From contig NZ_JAPEOK010000001.1 of NCBI RefSeq assembly GCF_026341515.1, positions 4,650,001 through 4,714,000 of the forward strand: 64,000 nt of DNA, in the 5' to 3' direction. Each line of letters begins with the position of its first letter. The first letter of the stretch is position 1. Under the pieces are notes generated by a model. That model had not been told where the DNA came from and made no database searches. It saw only the letters and a list, made by a program, of their open reading frames with translations. Shown here piece by piece: positions 39,453-48,669 of this stretch. Both the position numbers and the translations under genes were made by a program. Origin of the DNA: Streptomyces sp. NBC_00878. GTDB taxonomy: Bacteria; Actinomycetota; Actinomycetes; Streptomycetales; Streptomycetaceae.

Positions 39453-39726
39453 CCCCGTCGTCCCCCGTCGTCCCCCGTCGTCCCCCGCCATCCTTTGTCG
39501 CCCTTCGTCGTCGAGGGCAATGCCGAGTGGCCTGCGGCCGACGTCCAGGTGAACCCGCAACCCGGACAAACCCGCCTCTCGCCACAGCCGCGTAACAGCG
39601 GCCGCACAGAGGACAACTCCCGCCCCACCCCGCCGGTCAACCTGCTGCGTCGCACACCCGCGCCGCGGCGGAACCGGTGCCGCCCGGCGCAACTCCTCCA
39701 GTCCCTAACGAAGTTGGAGTTGCCCC

Positions 39727-40539
39727 ATGCCCAGGAAGTCCCTGCCGACACGGCTCGCCGCCACCGCCGCGCTCCTGCTCGCCGCGGGCGCCCTGTCCGC
39801 GCCCGCCGCCTCGGCGAAGCCCGCGGACCCCTCCCCCAGCGACGCCTACGTGCTGACCGTGAGCACCAACCCGGCCGGCACCGACTACGACAACCGCCAC
39901 GTCGACGTCACCGGCACCGTCACCAAGGCCGACGGCACCCCGGCGCCCAACATCCCCGTCACCATCCAGGAGGTCGTCCGCTTCACCACCTGGAATCCGT
40001 GGGGCGACCCGATCGATCCCACCTACTACGAGCCGCGCGACCTGGGCAAGCCGGTCAGCGACGCCAACGGGAAGTTCACCGTCCCCAACGTCAACATCGA
40101 CCACATGAGCGGCAGCAGCCTGCTCAACGTCCAGCACGACGTGCAGATCACGGCCTTCTACGACGAGGACGGCGACCTCAACACCCCGCAGGACGGCTAC
40201 TTCGCGGACACCACCGTGGCCGCCAACACCAAGTCCAGTTCGGTCAGTTACCAGGTCAACAAGAAGAAGGTGAAGGCGGGCGACATCCTCACCGTCCAGG
40301 GCAAGGTCACCCTCCCCAAGGGGGTCGAGCCCCAGGGCACCGAGGTCTTCCTGCAGACCTACTGGGAGCAGGAGTACGACGTGAAGACCACCGTCGAGGA
40401 CGACGGCTTCTTCGTGATGTCCGTGCGCGTCTCGGGCTACGACGACACGTTCAAGCTGCGCACGGCTCCGACGGACCTCTACGTGGCGGGAGCGGAACAG
40501 TCGCTCCCGATCACCAAAACGTCGCTGCCCCGCAAGTAG
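39727..40539 (+). CDS. Secreted protein, unknown function
   Basis: A 270-residue exported protein. A classic signal peptide is present (charged PRKSLPTRL, hydrophobic core AATAALLLAAGALSA, cleavage near AASA-KP). The mature part is beta-rich with two Ig-like sections (VLTVSTNPAGTDYDNRHVDVTG near 45 and SYQVNKKKVKAGDILTVQGK near 175). It has Asp-rich turns (YDEDGDLNTPQDGYF) that could bind calcium. No catalytic motif is seen. TTGGAG lies nine bases before ATG 39727. It may be a structural or surface protein. Confidence 0.75.
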   Translation: MPRKSLPTRLAATAALLLAAGALSAPAASAKPADPSPSDAYVLTVSTNPAGTDYDNRHVDVTGTVTKADGTPAPNIPVTIQEVVRFTTWNPWGDPIDPTYYEPRDLGKPVSDANGKFTVPNVNIDHMSGSSLLNVQHDVQITAFYDEDGDLNTPQDGYFADTTVAANTKSSSVSYQVNKKKVKAGDILTVQGKVTLPKGVEPQGTEVFLQTYWEQEYDVKTTVEDDGFFVMSVRVSGYDDTFKLRTAPTDLYVAGAEQSLPITKTSLPRK

Positions 40540-40639
40540 CCCCTGGGAAACACGTAGCCCCGGGAGAAGCAGCACCCGCGTCCCCCGGCAACGGGTCACG
40601 GGTCACGGGTCACCCTCGCGCGAGCGGAGGTGACCCGGC

Positions 40640-40735
40640 CGGGGCACGGCTCAGCCCCCGTCAGCCCCCGTCAGCCCTCGTCAGCCCTCGTCAGCGCTCG
40701 CCAACCCCCGTCAGCTCTCGCCAGCCCCGTCAGCT
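40640..40735. repeat. Tandem ~11-bp repeats between convergent genes
   Basis: About eight units of the type CGTCAGCCCCC or CGTCAGCTCTC run up to the stop of the minus-strand gene at 40730. No gene is visible in them. Confidence 0.8.
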
Positions 40736-41266
40736 CTCGTCCGAACGGGACAGAGCTTCGGTGATCATGCGGGTGGCGAAGTCGGGGTCGTCGGTGATGC
40801 GGTTGATGTGCTCCGCGAGCAGGAAGGCGGTGACCTCCAGCGGGGTCATCTCCTCCTCGGTCCAGTCTCCGTACTGGTTGCGCCAGAGGTTGGGGCTCAG
40901 GCCGATGCCCGCGGCAACGACCAGGCCGGTCATGGTGGGGACGACCTCGGGGCGGACGCTCTTGGTCATCATGCGCATCGAGCCCACGAGGGTGGGCACC
41001 ACGTACTCGATGACGTCCTTGTCCTGGCTCTCGTGCGCCTTCCTCAGCCAGGTCATGAACATGTAGATGAGCGTGCACGCGCCGTCCAGCACGTCATTGA
41101 ACCCCTTGGGGCCCAGCGACGCGACGTACTGGTCCATCAGCGCCTGCTGTTCGGGGTCGGTCTCGGTCTTGCCTTCGTGGATGGTCTTGAGCCGGGAGTC
41201 GATCAGCATGAGCACCGCGCCCACGTCACCGACGGGAGCATGCTGAGGGTCGCAGGGCGATGACAC
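40730..41266 (-). CDS. Hypothetical helical protein
   Basis: A 178-residue cytosolic protein, mainly helical (GAVLMLIDSRLKTIHEGK, GFNDVLDGACTLIYMFMTWLRKA, VVPTMTGLVVAAGIGLSPNLW, EVTAFLLAEHINRITDDPDF). GTG 41266 follows GAGGAGG at a seven-base spacing. No family recognised. It lies downstream of the ABC exporter operon on the same strand, separated by 212 bases of low-complexity DNA, so it is probably a separate unit. Confidence 0.65.
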   Translation of the reverse strand: MSSPCDPQHAPVGDVGAVLMLIDSRLKTIHEGKTETDPEQQALMDQYVASLGPKGFNDVLDGACTLIYMFMTWLRKAHESQDKDVIEYVVPTLVGSMRMMTKSVRPEVVPTMTGLVVAAGIGLSPNLWRNQYGDWTEEEMTPLEVTAFLLAEHINRITDDPDFATRMITEALSRSDES

Positions 41267-41450
41267 AGGAATCCTCCTCAAGTGGCCGCAGTGGGTAGCG
41301 CGGCGTATCCGTACAGTAGTTGGCCGACGGGGCGAGGGTCGGCGACTTCTCGCTTCTACGACTGCGACTGCGACGCGACTGCACGGCGACCGCACTGCGA
41401 TTGGGCACTGCGATCGCGACCGATTCACTTCACGACCGCGACCGATCTCC

Positions 41451-41490
41451 TTGCTGAGCCGACTACTTGCTGAGCCGACTACTTGCTGAG
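41451..41490. repeat. Triplicated 3' end of the ABC permease gene
   Basis: TTGCTGAGCCGACTAC is repeated at 41451-41466 and 41467-41482, with a partial third copy at 41483-41490. The permease stop (41479-41481) lies inside. Confidence 0.9.
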
Positions 41491-42336
41491 CTTCTGGAAC
41501 CTCCGCACCGCCAGCGGAACGAAGATCAGCGTGAGGATCAGTGGCCACACACCCGCCATCAGCAGGGCGTGCTGCTCGACCCACGAGTCGCCGCTGCCCA
41601 CCGGCGTGCCGAACAGTTCGCGGGTGGCCGCGGCCGTCGACGAGATCGGGTTCCAGGCCGCCACGAAGCCGAGCCAGTCCGGCATCAGTTGGGGGGCGAC
41701 GAAGATGCTGGAGATCATCGTCAGCGGGAACGCGACCGCGAACAGACCCCCCGCCGCCTCCGGGTTGGGCACGAGCAGACCGAGCCACACCCCGAGCCAG
41801 ATCAGCGCGAACCGCAGCCACAGCAGCAGCGCGAAGGCGCCCAGGAAACCGAAGCCGCCGTCGGGCCGCCAACCCATCGCGACGGCGGTGAGCATCAGGA
41901 TCGTCAACTCCGCGCAGGCGACGATGAGATCGGTGACCCCGCGCCCTGCGACCACCGCGGACGGCGCCATCGGCATGGAGCGGAAGCGGTCGATGACGCC
42001 CTTCGTGGAGTCGTACACGACGAGCGTCGCGGTGTTGATGAACCCGAAGGCCATCGTCATCACGAACATGCCCGGCATCAGGAAGTCCCGGTAGTCACCG
42101 CCGCCGGGCACGGACATCGCACTGCCGAACACATACCCGTACAGCAGCACGGACAGGATCGGGAAGCCCAACTGCCAGGCGATGTTGATGGGTTGGCGCT
42201 GGTAGTGGGTGAGGCCGCGCCGGACGACGTTCCAGCAGTCGACCAACGCCCAGTACGCACGGCCGTGTTCGTCGACGGCGGGCGTCCCGGTCGGCGTCCC
42301 CGTCGGCGCCCCCGTCGCTTCGAGCGTGCCGCTCAT
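41479..42336 (-). CDS. DrrB-type ABC-2 exporter permease
   Basis: A 285-residue permease with six predicted membrane helices (from [21 protein letters not shown] to [20 protein letters not shown]). It has the ABC-2 signature region [30 protein letters not shown] Thr/Pro/Gly repeat ([11 protein letters not shown]) marks the N-tail. It pairs with the ATPase encoded upstream (four-base ATGA overlap). The pair resembles the daunorubicin exporter DrrAB, so drug or lipid export is likely. The divergent TetR gene at 43456 is the probable repressor. Confidence 0.87.
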   Translation of the reverse strand: MSGTLEATGAPTGTPTGTPAVDEHGRAYWALVDCWNVVRRGLTHYQRQPINIAWQLGFPILSVLLYGYVFGSAMSVPGGGDYRDFLMPGMFVMTMAFGFINTATLVVYDSTKGVIDRFRSMPMAPSAVVAGRGVTDLIVACAELTILMLTAVAMGWRPDGGFGFLGAFALLLWLRFALIWLGVWLGLLVPNPEAAGGLFAVAFPLTMISSIFVAPQLMPDWLGFVAAWNPISSTAAATRELFGTPVGSGDSWVEQHALLMAGVWPLILTLIFVPLAVRRFQKLSK

Positions 42337-43352
42337 GCCACGGCCTCCTTCGTGTCCTCGGCACCCTGAGTGCCCTTCACGCTCTTCACGTTCGTCTCGT
42401 CCTCGGTGACATCCGTACGGTGTCCCGTCAGTCGCAGGAACACGTCGTCGAGGCTCGGCCTGCGCAGGCCGATGTCCTCCACCCGCACACCCTCGTCCTG
42501 GAGGGTGCGCGCCACCTCGGTGAGGGCCGCGACCCGGTCGGTGACGGGCGCGTGCACCCTCAACTCGGTCTCGTCCGACTCCGGTTCGCCGTCCGAGACG
42601 CGGGCGACGACCTTCACCGCCCGCGCGATGTCGGACCGCTCGGCGACCACGACCTCGATCCGGTCGCCGCCCACCGTGCTCTTCAGCCCGTCCGGGGTGT
42701 CGTCGGCGATGGCCCGCCCCTGGTCGATCACGGTGATGTGCGAGGCGAGCTTGTCGGCCTCCTCCAGATACTGCGTGGTCAGCAGCACGGTGGTACCGCC
42801 GGTGACCAACTCCCGTACGGAGTCCCACACTTCGCCCCGACCGCGCGGGTCGAGCCCGGTCGTCGGCTCGTCGAGGAAGAGCACCTTCGGCGTGAGGATC
42901 ATCGACGCGGCGAGGTCGAGACGCCGCCGCATGCCGCCGCTGTACTTCCCGACCCCCTTGTCCGCGGCGTCGGCCAGGTCGAACTGCTCCAGCAGCTCCC
43001 CCGCCCGCAGCCGCGCCCGGCGCCCGCCCAGGTGGAACAGCCGCCCGAACATCTCCAGGTTCTGCCGACCGGTGAGCACCTCGTCCACCGCGGCGTACTG
43101 ACCGGTGAGCCCGATCCGCGCCCGCACCTCCCGCGGCCGGCGTGCGACATCCAGGCCCGCCACCTCCGCACTGCCCCCGTCCAGCTTCAACAGCGTGGCG
43201 AGGATGCGGACGGCGGTGGTCTTGCCCGCGCCGTTCGGCCCCAGCAGGCCGTGCACCGTGCCCTCCCGCACGGCCAGGTCGAAGCCGGCCAGCGCCCGCT
43301 TCTCCCCGTACCGCTTCTCCAGTCCCTCGGCCCGCACCGCGTAACCGCTCAC
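42333..43352 (-). CDS. DrrA-type ABC exporter ATPase
   Basis: A 339-residue ATPase. Walker A is GPNGAGKTT (about 42-50), the signature [13 protein letters not shown] (about 142-154), Walker [17 protein letters not shown], and the switch region [14 protein letters not shown] is the DrrA-type signature. A C-terminal 110-residue regulatory domain follows. GTG 43352 follows GGGGGAG at a five-base spacing; ATG 43379 is an alternative. The promoter region contains two direct copies of a repressor-like site (43390-43424). Confidence 0.9.
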   Translation of the reverse strand: MSGYAVRAEGLEKRYGEKRALAGFDLAVREGTVHGLLGPNGAGKTTAVRILATLLKLDGGSAEVAGLDVARRPREVRARIGLTGQYAAVDEVLTGRQNLEMFGRLFHLGGRRARLRAGELLEQFDLADAADKGVGKYSGGMRRRLDLAASMILTPKVLFLDEPTTGLDPRGRGEVWDSVRELVTGGTTVLLTTQYLEEADKLASHITVIDQGRAIADDTPDGLKSTVGGDRIEVVVAERSDIARAVKVVARVSDGEPESDETELRVHAPVTDRVAALTEVARTLQDEGVRVEDIGLRRPSLDDVFLRLTGHRTDVTEDETNVKSVKGTQGAEDTKEAVA

Positions 43353-43389
43353 AGCACTCCCCCAATCCCTGAAGCCCATCCTCAAACTG

Positions 43390-43424
43390 AGTACACCGTA
43401 CCCTTTTGAGAGTACACCGTACCC
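43390..43424. promoter_or_regulatory. Tandem operator candidates between drrAB-type genes and TetR
   Basis: AGTACACCGTACCC occurs at 43390-43403 and 43411-43424, a 21-base period (two helical turns). Each contains the dyad GTAC-ACC-GTAC. The position in the divergent promoter region fits binding of the adjacent TetR protein to both promoters. Confidence 0.65.
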
Positions 43425-43455
43425 AGTTCCGCTCCAAGGGATTATCCTGAGATCC

Positions 43456-44220
43456 ATGACAAGCGGCCCGGGCAGCACGGAAACCAGCGGCAGCGGAGAC
43501 ATCACCCGCACCCTTCACCTGCTGTGGGACACGGGCCCCCGGCCCAGCCGCGGCCCCAAGCCGGGCCTCACGCTCGACCGGATAGTGGAAGCGGCGGTCC
43601 GGATCGCCGACGCGGACGGACTGGAGGCCGTGTCGATGCGCCGGCTCTCCACGGAGCTCGGCACGGGCACGATGTCCCTCTACCGGTACGTGCCCGGCAA
43701 GGGCGAGCTGCTCGACCTGATGCTGGACCGCGTACAGCGCTCGGCCGCCGACACCTCCGTCTTCGGCGAGAACTGGCGCTCCACGCTGGAGGTGCTCGGC
43801 CGCGAAAGCCTCGCCCTCTACCAGCGCCACCCCTGGCTGCTGAAGGTCAACCAGTCCCGCCCGGTCCTCGGCCCCAGCGCCATCGACGGCATGGAGAAGG
43901 TGATCTCCCGCATCAGGCCCATGGGGCTGAGCGATCCGGAGCTGGTCTCGGTGGTCATCCTGATCGACTCGTACGTCACCGGCGCCGCCCGCACCCAGCT
44001 GTACGCCCAGGAGGCGGAGCACAGGACGGGCCTGACGGACGCGGAGTTCTGGGCCGCCCAGGCCCCGGTCCTGGAACAGGTCATGACCAGCGGCCGCTAC
44101 CCCGTGATGGCCTCACTCGCGGAGGACGCCTTCGGCCCCGACTTCGACCACTTCGACTTCGGCCTGCAACGAATCCTGGACGGCTTGGAGACACTGGTCC
44201 AGCGCAGGGGCACCGGTTAG
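43456..44220 (+). CDS. TetR-family regulator of the DrrAB-type exporter
   Basis: A 254-residue regulator. After an N-tail (about 35 residues) the HTH domain reads [19 protein letters not shown], then [25 protein letters not shown] (about 38-85). The large C-terminal domain is of the TetR_C tetracycline-repressor-like type. It is divergent from the ABC genes and likely senses the exported compound. The 3' end, including the stop, is triplicated (13-base units at 44208-44246). Confidence 0.88.
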   Translation: MTSGPGSTETSGSGDITRTLHLLWDTGPRPSRGPKPGLTLDRIVEAAVRIADADGLEAVSMRRLSTELGTGTMSLYRYVPGKGELLDLMLDRVQRSAADTSVFGENWRSTLEVLGRESLALYQRHPWLLKVNQSRPVLGPSAIDGMEKVISRIRPMGLSDPELVSVVILIDSYVTGAARTQLYAQEAEHRTGLTDAEFWAAQAPVLEQVMTSGRYPVMASLAEDAFGPDFDHFDFGLQRILDGLETLVQRRGTG

Positions 44221-44246
44221 GGGCACCGGTTAGGGGCACCGGTTAG
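44208..44246. repeat. Triplicated TetR gene 3' end
   Basis: GGGCACCGGTTAG occurs three times in tandem (44208-44220, 44221-44233, 44234-44246). Each copy ends in the stop TAG. Confidence 0.95.
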
Positions 44247-44254
44247 GGGCGCCC

Positions 44255-44277
44255 TTCAGGGGCGCGGGGAACTGCGC
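44255..44277 (+). repeat. Fourth copy of the dispersed 23-mer
   Basis: This copy is identical to those at 4646, 4673 and (inverted) 8559. It lies between the convergent TetR and HTH/lectin-like genes. Confidence 0.9.
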
Positions 44278-44316
44278 GACCAGCCCGACGTCGAATGCGA
44301 CACCATCGGCCTGTGA

Positions 44317-45339
44317 TCAGGCAGCCGAGCTGATCAGGAACTCCTGGTCTGCCGTCCCGTCGCAGGGCTTCACCGTGACATCGGCTCCGGTCTTGGTGGA
44401 GTCGTCGCGCAGGCCCACACAGCTCCGGGTGCCCTCCAGCCGGAGGAGGTAGCGGGTGGTTCGGCCGACGGGCTCGATGCGGAAGTGCTGGTAGGGCCGA
44501 TTGGCGTCGCAGCTCTTCCACGGCCACGGTTCCAGCAGGTCCTGGCCCGGGCCCTCGCGGCGCAGGGTGAGACAGCCCCGGCCGTGCTGCGGGTGCTGCC
44601 ACTCGATGAAGTACGTCGTCCGTGACGCGGAAGGGTCGACTGGCCTGAGGTACGTGTGGGGCGGCCTGGCCTCTTCGCAGGGCAGTTGTGCCGCGACCGC
44701 GTTCAGGTATTCGCCCCGGGTGTCCCGGCCCTCGGTGAGGCACAGATGGGGCGTGCGGGCGGGGCGGATCTCCGCGAAGCCCCGCAGAGCCTTGACGGTC
44801 GCAGCCTCCGGGCCGGCGGAGGAGGCGGGCGGGGACGGGGGAGAGGAGCCCGCCGCCGTCGACAGCGTCCATACCAAGACCGAGATGGCGGCCAGAGCCG
44901 CCGTGACCGTCCCGGCGAGGACCCACCACTTCGTCCGCCGCCGCAGCCCGCCGATCCGCACGGCCGCCACCCACGAGTGGATCCGTCCCGCCGCGCTGTC
45001 GGCGGCTGCGGGGCCAGAACCAGGAGCGGTTTCCGGCGGCCGCGCGCCCGCCCCCTCCTCTGCCCGCTGCCTGGCCTCCAGCCATGCGGGCACATCCGCC
45101 TCGGCCGCACCGCAGGCCCGCACGTACGCGGCCAGCGTCTCGGGACCCGGCAGACGGGTTCCACGGAGCATGTCGCTGACCGTGCTGCGCGCCAGCAGCT
45201 CTCCCCGCGCCTGGGCCCGCCCCTCCAACTCGCGCAGGGTCAGGCCGGATCGCTCCTTCAGCTCGCGCAACAGGCCGACGAGAGCGGCGATGTCACGTAC
45301 GCCTCGCAGATCGAACGCCTCACTCCTGTCCGAATTCAC
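44317..45339 (-). CDS. Membrane-tethered XRE-type HTH protein with ricin-like outer domain
   Basis: A 340-residue protein. The cytoplasmic HTH is at about 15-80 (LLRELKERSGLTLRELEGRA, RSTVSDMLRGTRLPGPETLAAYV). After a linker there is one membrane helix (about 137-160, KWWVLAGTVTAALAAISVLVW). A Ser/Pro-rich stalk leads to an outer domain with repeated WxHPQHGRGCLTLRR, QHFRIEP and SCVGLRDDSTKTGADV units. These suggest a ricin/beta-trefoil carbohydrate-binding fold (QxW-like). The arrangement suggests a one-component transmembrane sensor. GTG 45339 is the start. Targets unknown. Confidence 0.75.
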   Translation of the reverse strand: MNSDRSEAFDLRGVRDIAALVGLLRELKERSGLTLRELEGRAQARGELLARSTVSDMLRGTRLPGPETLAAYVRACGAAEADVPAWLEARQRAEEGAGARPPETAPGSGPAAADSAAGRIHSWVAAVRIGGLRRRTKWWVLAGTVTAALAAISVLVWTLSTAAGSSPPSPPASSAGPEAATVKALRGFAEIRPARTPHLCLTEGRDTRGEYLNAVAAQLPCEEARPPHTYLRPVDPSASRTTYFIEWQHPQHGRGCLTLRREGPGQDLLEPWPWKSCDANRPYQHFRIEPVGRTTRYLLRLEGTRSCVGLRDDSTKTGADVTVKPCDGTADQEFLISSAA

Positions 45340-45544
45340 GCTCCATGCTCACCGATCTGGCCCGCTGCAACAAATACGCATCTAGACAATCAATGGAGGG
45401 AACTGGCCATCGCCGTTCGCACGGCCTTGCTCCCTCACCACCGCTTCTGGCAGTCCGGACAACGCTGGGTCGAAGCAATCGTGGCCGCGGAGGTGAGAAC
45501 CACGACAGTCTCCGCCAGGGCGAGGACTTCCCGCACCCGGCCCG

Positions 45545-45662
45545 GCGGCTGATGGCCCAGGCCGACGCGGACGAGGACCTCAGCTGGGCTGTCCCGGTGG
45601 ACTCCACGATCGTGCGTGCTCACCAGCGCGCCGCTGGGGCCCGCACAAACGAAACTGCCTAG
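45545..45662 (+). pseudogene. IS5-family transposase remnant
   Basis: The frame contains LMAQADADEDLSWAVPVDST followed by IVRAHQRAAGA, very close to the conserved DST(I/V)VRAHQHAAGAR block of Streptomyces IS5-type transposases. It ends abruptly in TNETA and a stop, with neither the DDE core continuation nor inverted repeats visible. Upstream sequence (45345-45540) shows no clean transposase frame. It is an old fragment in the gap between the HTH gene and the propeller gene. Confidence 0.65.
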
Positions 45663-46669
45663 TCGCGCGGCTCGCGCCGGAACAGCCGCTTGAGCCCGTA
45701 AATGACAACCAAGGCGGCCCCCAGGGCGATCGCCCCCTTCGTGAGGTCGGCGTTCATCCCGTCGTCGGTGCCGTCACCGCTGGCCGAACCCCCGTCCCCC
45801 GAGGACGACTTACCGTCTCCCCCGCCCGCACCGGGAGCGTCCTCCGGCTCCACCGAACTGCCGGACCCCTCACTCCCGTACAGCAGCGTGGACCCGTCGG
45901 GGGTGTACGCGATCGACTCGCCCTGTCCCTGGAGGGGCACGTTCAGCCGGTCCTCCTGCTTCACCTTCCCGCCGTTCCACGTGTACGCGAGGCCGCCGAA
46001 GTAGCCGCGTACGGCGAGCCGCTTGCCGTCGGGCGAGAAGGCGCCGTCGGTGACCCAGAGGCCGATGTCGCCGATGCGCTTGAAGGTGTTGGTGCCGGAG
46101 GCGGAGAGCTTGGCGGGCCCTTCGTACAGGCCTCCGCCGTCCTCGTTCTTCGAGACGATGTAGGCCCGCCCGGTCTTCGGGTGCACCATGAGGGCCTCCG
46201 CGTCCCGCGCGCCGTCCGCGTATTTCACGTCGTACTGCGTGGCGCGGATGCTCTGGTCCTTGAGCTGCTTCGGCTCGGGCAGTTCGTAGATCCAGACGTG
46301 GTCCCACGCGCCGTTGAGGTTGTCGCCGATGTCGCCGACGTAGAGGTGGCCGTTCGGGCCGATGGAGATGGCCTCGACGTCCCGGGGCCGGCCGACGCCC
46401 GTCATGGTCACCGTGGCGACCGTCTCGCCGGTCTTGCTGTCGACCGCGTAGAGGAAGGCCCCGTCGTCGCTGTCGTTGTGGGTCCAGTAGACCCCGGGGT
46501 GGGCGCGGGAGGCGACGAGCCCGCTGGACTCGGTGATCCGGGGATCCTTGATCGTGAACCCGTCCGCACCCTCCGCCCCGTCGGCATCGGCGGCGACGGC
46601 GGGCGCGACGAGCACCCCGGCAAGGAGCACAGGGAGGGCCCCGACAAGGAACGCAAGCGAGCGACGCAT
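45659..46669 (-). CDS. Secreted, membrane-anchored beta-propeller protein
   Basis: A 336-residue protein. The signal peptide (RRSLAFLVGALPVLLAGVLVAP, cleaved near AVAA-DA) is followed by a propeller-like region (SSGLVASRAHPGVYWTHNDSD, GHLYVGDIGDNL, KTGRAYIVSKNEDGG, SPDGKRLAVRGYFGG). A Gly/Ser/Asp-rich stalk leads to a C-terminal membrane helix (GAIALGAALVVIYGLKRLF) with RREPRD inside. It is exposed on the cell surface. Ligand or enzymatic activity is unknown. It shares the theme of an outer propeller with the caspase protein at 52.5 kb, but no close sequence similarity is evident. Confidence 0.75.
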   Translation of the reverse strand: MRRSLAFLVGALPVLLAGVLVAPAVAADADGAEGADGFTIKDPRITESSGLVASRAHPGVYWTHNDSDDGAFLYAVDSKTGETVATVTMTGVGRPRDVEAISIGPNGHLYVGDIGDNLNGAWDHVWIYELPEPKQLKDQSIRATQYDVKYADGARDAEALMVHPKTGRAYIVSKNEDGGGLYEGPAKLSASGTNTFKRIGDIGLWVTDGAFSPDGKRLAVRGYFGGLAYTWNGGKVKQEDRLNVPLQGQGESIAYTPDGSTLLYGSEGSGSSVEPEDAPGAGGGDGKSSSGDGGSASGDGTDDGMNADLTKGAIALGAALVVIYGLKRLFRREPRD

Positions 46670-46779
46670 GCCCCCAAGCCTGCCATCCCCGTCGCCGGTT
46701 CAGCGGGCGTGTCCATCCTCACACTCCGCCCGTCCCCCCGCACGCTCCGCCCGTGGCGGTGATCGTCCATGATGAGCGG

Positions 46780-47463
46780 ATGCTCAGGTTCATGCCCGTC
46801 GGCGATTCCATGACCATCGGAAGCGCGGGCGAACACACATGGCGCTACCGGATGTGGCAGCACCTGCGCGCGACGTACGGCGGCCCCTTCAAGATCGTCG
46901 GCCCTCGCGAGACGCTGTACGACAAGGCCACGGAGACCGCCGACTCGTACGAGTACGCCGACCCGGACTTCCCCCGCGCCCACCTGGCCGGATGGGGCGA
47001 GGGCTGGCACCACCTGACCCCGCAGATCGCGGAGGCGGTCCGCACGTCACGCGCGGACGTCCTCCTGGTCTCCCTCGGCCTGATCGACCTGGGCTTCTAC
47101 ACGAACGCGGCCCAGACGGCGGAGAACGCCCGCGCCTTCGTCGCCGAGGCCCGCTCGGCGAACCCCCGCGTGGCGATGGTCCTCCTCCCGGTGATCCCGA
47201 ACACGAGGGCGGAGACGGACGCGCCCTTCGCCCGCGAGGTCGCCCTCTTCAACGAGCTGCTCGCGAAGACGGTCGCGGACCTGGACGAGCCCGCGTCCTC
47301 GCTCCTCCTGGCCTCGGTCCCGCCCTCGTACGACATCACCGACGACACGTACGACGGCACGCACCCGAACGCTTCCGGCGAACACAAACTGGCGGCGGCG
47401 TTCGCGGAGGCGATGTATCAGGCGTGGGATGTGGGGGAGCGGTACGGGGCCGAAACCGCCTGA
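46780..47463 (+). CDS. SGNH/GDSL-type hydrolase
   Basis: A 227-residue esterase-like enzyme without a signal peptide. Block I is MPVGDSMTIG with the nucleophile Ser in GDSM. The block III position is not the canonical GxND (SLGLIDLGF). The C-terminal catalytic Asp/His is DGTHPNASGEHKLA. It probably hydrolyses an acyl ester of a small molecule or glycan. ATG 46780 is chosen; GTG 46753 would add nine residues without a better ribosome-binding site. Confidence 0.8.
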   Translation: MLRFMPVGDSMTIGSAGEHTWRYRMWQHLRATYGGPFKIVGPRETLYDKATETADSYEYADPDFPRAHLAGWGEGWHHLTPQIAEAVRTSRADVLLVSLGLIDLGFYTNAAQTAENARAFVAEARSANPRVAMVLLPVIPNTRAETDAPFAREVALFNELLAKTVADLDEPASSLLLASVPPSYDITDDTYDGTHPNASGEHKLAAAFAEAMYQAWDVGERYGAETA

Positions 47464-47489
47464 CCGAATCAGGGCGTGGCTTGGTCACC

Positions 47490-47549
47490 GTGCGTGTCGT
47501 TGGGCTGCGTGGCCGCACTCGTCCGACGGCGGCCGGGGAGGAGCCCACG
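47490..47549 (+). promoter_or_regulatory. Leader shared with the second Uma2 gene
   Basis: The 60 bases before ATG 47550 (ACCGTGCGTGTCGTTGGGCT, ending GCCGGGGAGGAGC) are closely similar to 60436-60507 before the paralog. This implies joint regulation or a common origin by duplication. Confidence 0.6.
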
Positions 47550-48101
47550 ATGTCCGACGTCAACGCCCGGATCCTGGACGAGCTGTTCGACCAGGTGCCC
47601 GTCCCCGAGGGGTACAAGGGCGAGATCGTCGAGGGAGCGATCTACATCGCGCCACACCACGACATCCACTGGGAGACCACTCTCGCCCTCCTCGAAGTAC
47701 TCAATGCAAGGTTCGGCAACGATGTGCGGGTCTTCTCAGACGTCCGCATCGACTTCCCCGGCCACCTGAACGGCTTCGCCCCGGACGTGGCAAAGCTGCG
47801 CGATGGTTCCGAAGCGGATACCGAGGGCCGTTGGCGCCACCAGGACGTCGAGTTCATCGCGGAAGTCGTCGACCCGCACAGGGCCAAGAACGACTACGGC
47901 CCCAAGAAGACCGCGTACGCCCTCGCCGAAGTCCCTGCCTACCTCATCGCCGACCCGTACCAAGGCAAGTGCCACCTCTACACCCAACCCAAGGACGGCG
48001 AGTACGTCAGCAAACTCTCTGTGGCCTACGGCGCGGACATCGACATGACGAGCACAGTCCTCGGTCTCACGCTCAAGACGGACGAGTTCCCCCAGGACTG
48101 A
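47550..48101 (+). CDS. Uma2-family endonuclease-like protein (DUF820)
   Basis: A 183-residue protein with a PD-(D/E)XK-type core. It has PVPEGYKGEIVEGAIYIAP (about 15-33, containing the first acidic residue), PGHLNGFAPDVAKL (catalytic-type Asp), QDVEFIAEVVDP (E-x-V strand) and KKTAYALAEVPAYLI. The family is expanded in filamentous bacteria, and its biological role is not settled. GGGGAGGAG lies ahead of ATG 47550. A paralog at 60508 shares sequence and leader. Confidence 0.87.
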   Translation: MSDVNARILDELFDQVPVPEGYKGEIVEGAIYIAPHHDIHWETTLALLEVLNARFGNDVRVFSDVRIDFPGHLNGFAPDVAKLRDGSEADTEGRWRHQDVEFIAEVVDPHRAKNDYGPKKTAYALAEVPAYLIADPYQGKCHLYTQPKDGEYVSKLSVAYGADIDMTSTVLGLTLKTDEFPQD

Positions 48102-48113
48102 CGCCTCGCCTCC

Positions 48114-48144
48114 TTGACCTCAACCAAACTTGAGCTCCTACGGT
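48114..48144 (+). promoter_or_regulatory. Leaderless promoter of the MarR-like gene
   Basis: TTGACC (48114-48119), a 19-base spacer and TACGGT (48139-48144) place transcription start at about ATG 48151. There is no Shine-Dalgarno. Confidence 0.5.
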
Positions 48145-48150
48145 CGGCTC

Positions 48151-48636
48151 ATGACCACCCAGAGCGCGACCCAGCCCAAGCCGTACCCCCGCGACCGGCT
48201 CGCCGCCCAGCCCATCGGCTACTGGACCGGCGCCGCCTACCGCGAGGTGGTCGGCCGGATCCGCAAGGAGCTGGCGACGGAGTCGCTCACCCAGCCCCAC
48301 TGGTGGATCCTCAACCACGTCGCCGCCGCCCCCGCCCGCTGGACCCGGACCGAACTCACCGCCAAGCTCCAGCGGTACGACGACCAGGGCATCGACTTCG
48401 ACGAGGTCTTCGACGACCTGGTGGGCCGCACCTGGCTGACGGAGGACGAACCCGGCGCCGAAACCCTCACCCTCACCGAGGCGGGAGAAGCGGGCCTCGC
48501 CCGCGCGAGGGAACGTACCCTCCGATCCCACGAGCAGACGCACGCCGGGATCACCGAGGAGGAGTACGTGGCCACCCTCGACGTGCTACGCCGGGTGATA
48601 ACCAACTTGGGCGGGGACAGCGACCTGCCGGAGTAG
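48151..48636 (+). CDS. MarR-like winged-helix protein
   Basis: A 161-residue protein. A winged-helix region (QPHWWILNHVAAAPARWTRT, ELTAKLQRYDD) is followed by the wing (GRTWLTEDEPGAETLTLTEAGEAGLARA) and a dimerisation helix at the C-terminus. It resembles Streptomyces MarR-type proteins of unknown targets. The start ATG 48151 coincides with the predicted transcription start (leaderless). It is convergent with the RelE gene. Confidence 0.75.
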   Translation: MTTQSATQPKPYPRDRLAAQPIGYWTGAAYREVVGRIRKELATESLTQPHWWILNHVAAAPARWTRTELTAKLQRYDDQGIDFDEVFDDLVGRTWLTEDEPGAETLTLTEAGEAGLARARERTLRSHEQTHAGITEEEYVATLDVLRRVITNLGGDSDLPE

Positions 48637-48669
48637 GTCCGGCGGCTTAGCCTTCCGCCCCCGCAGCCG

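Noticed and set aside
41286..41450. Repetitive GCGACTGCGAC region tested for a tRNA or small RNA
   Set aside because: No cloverleaf or stable conserved stem could be drawn; it is low-complexity intergenic DNA.
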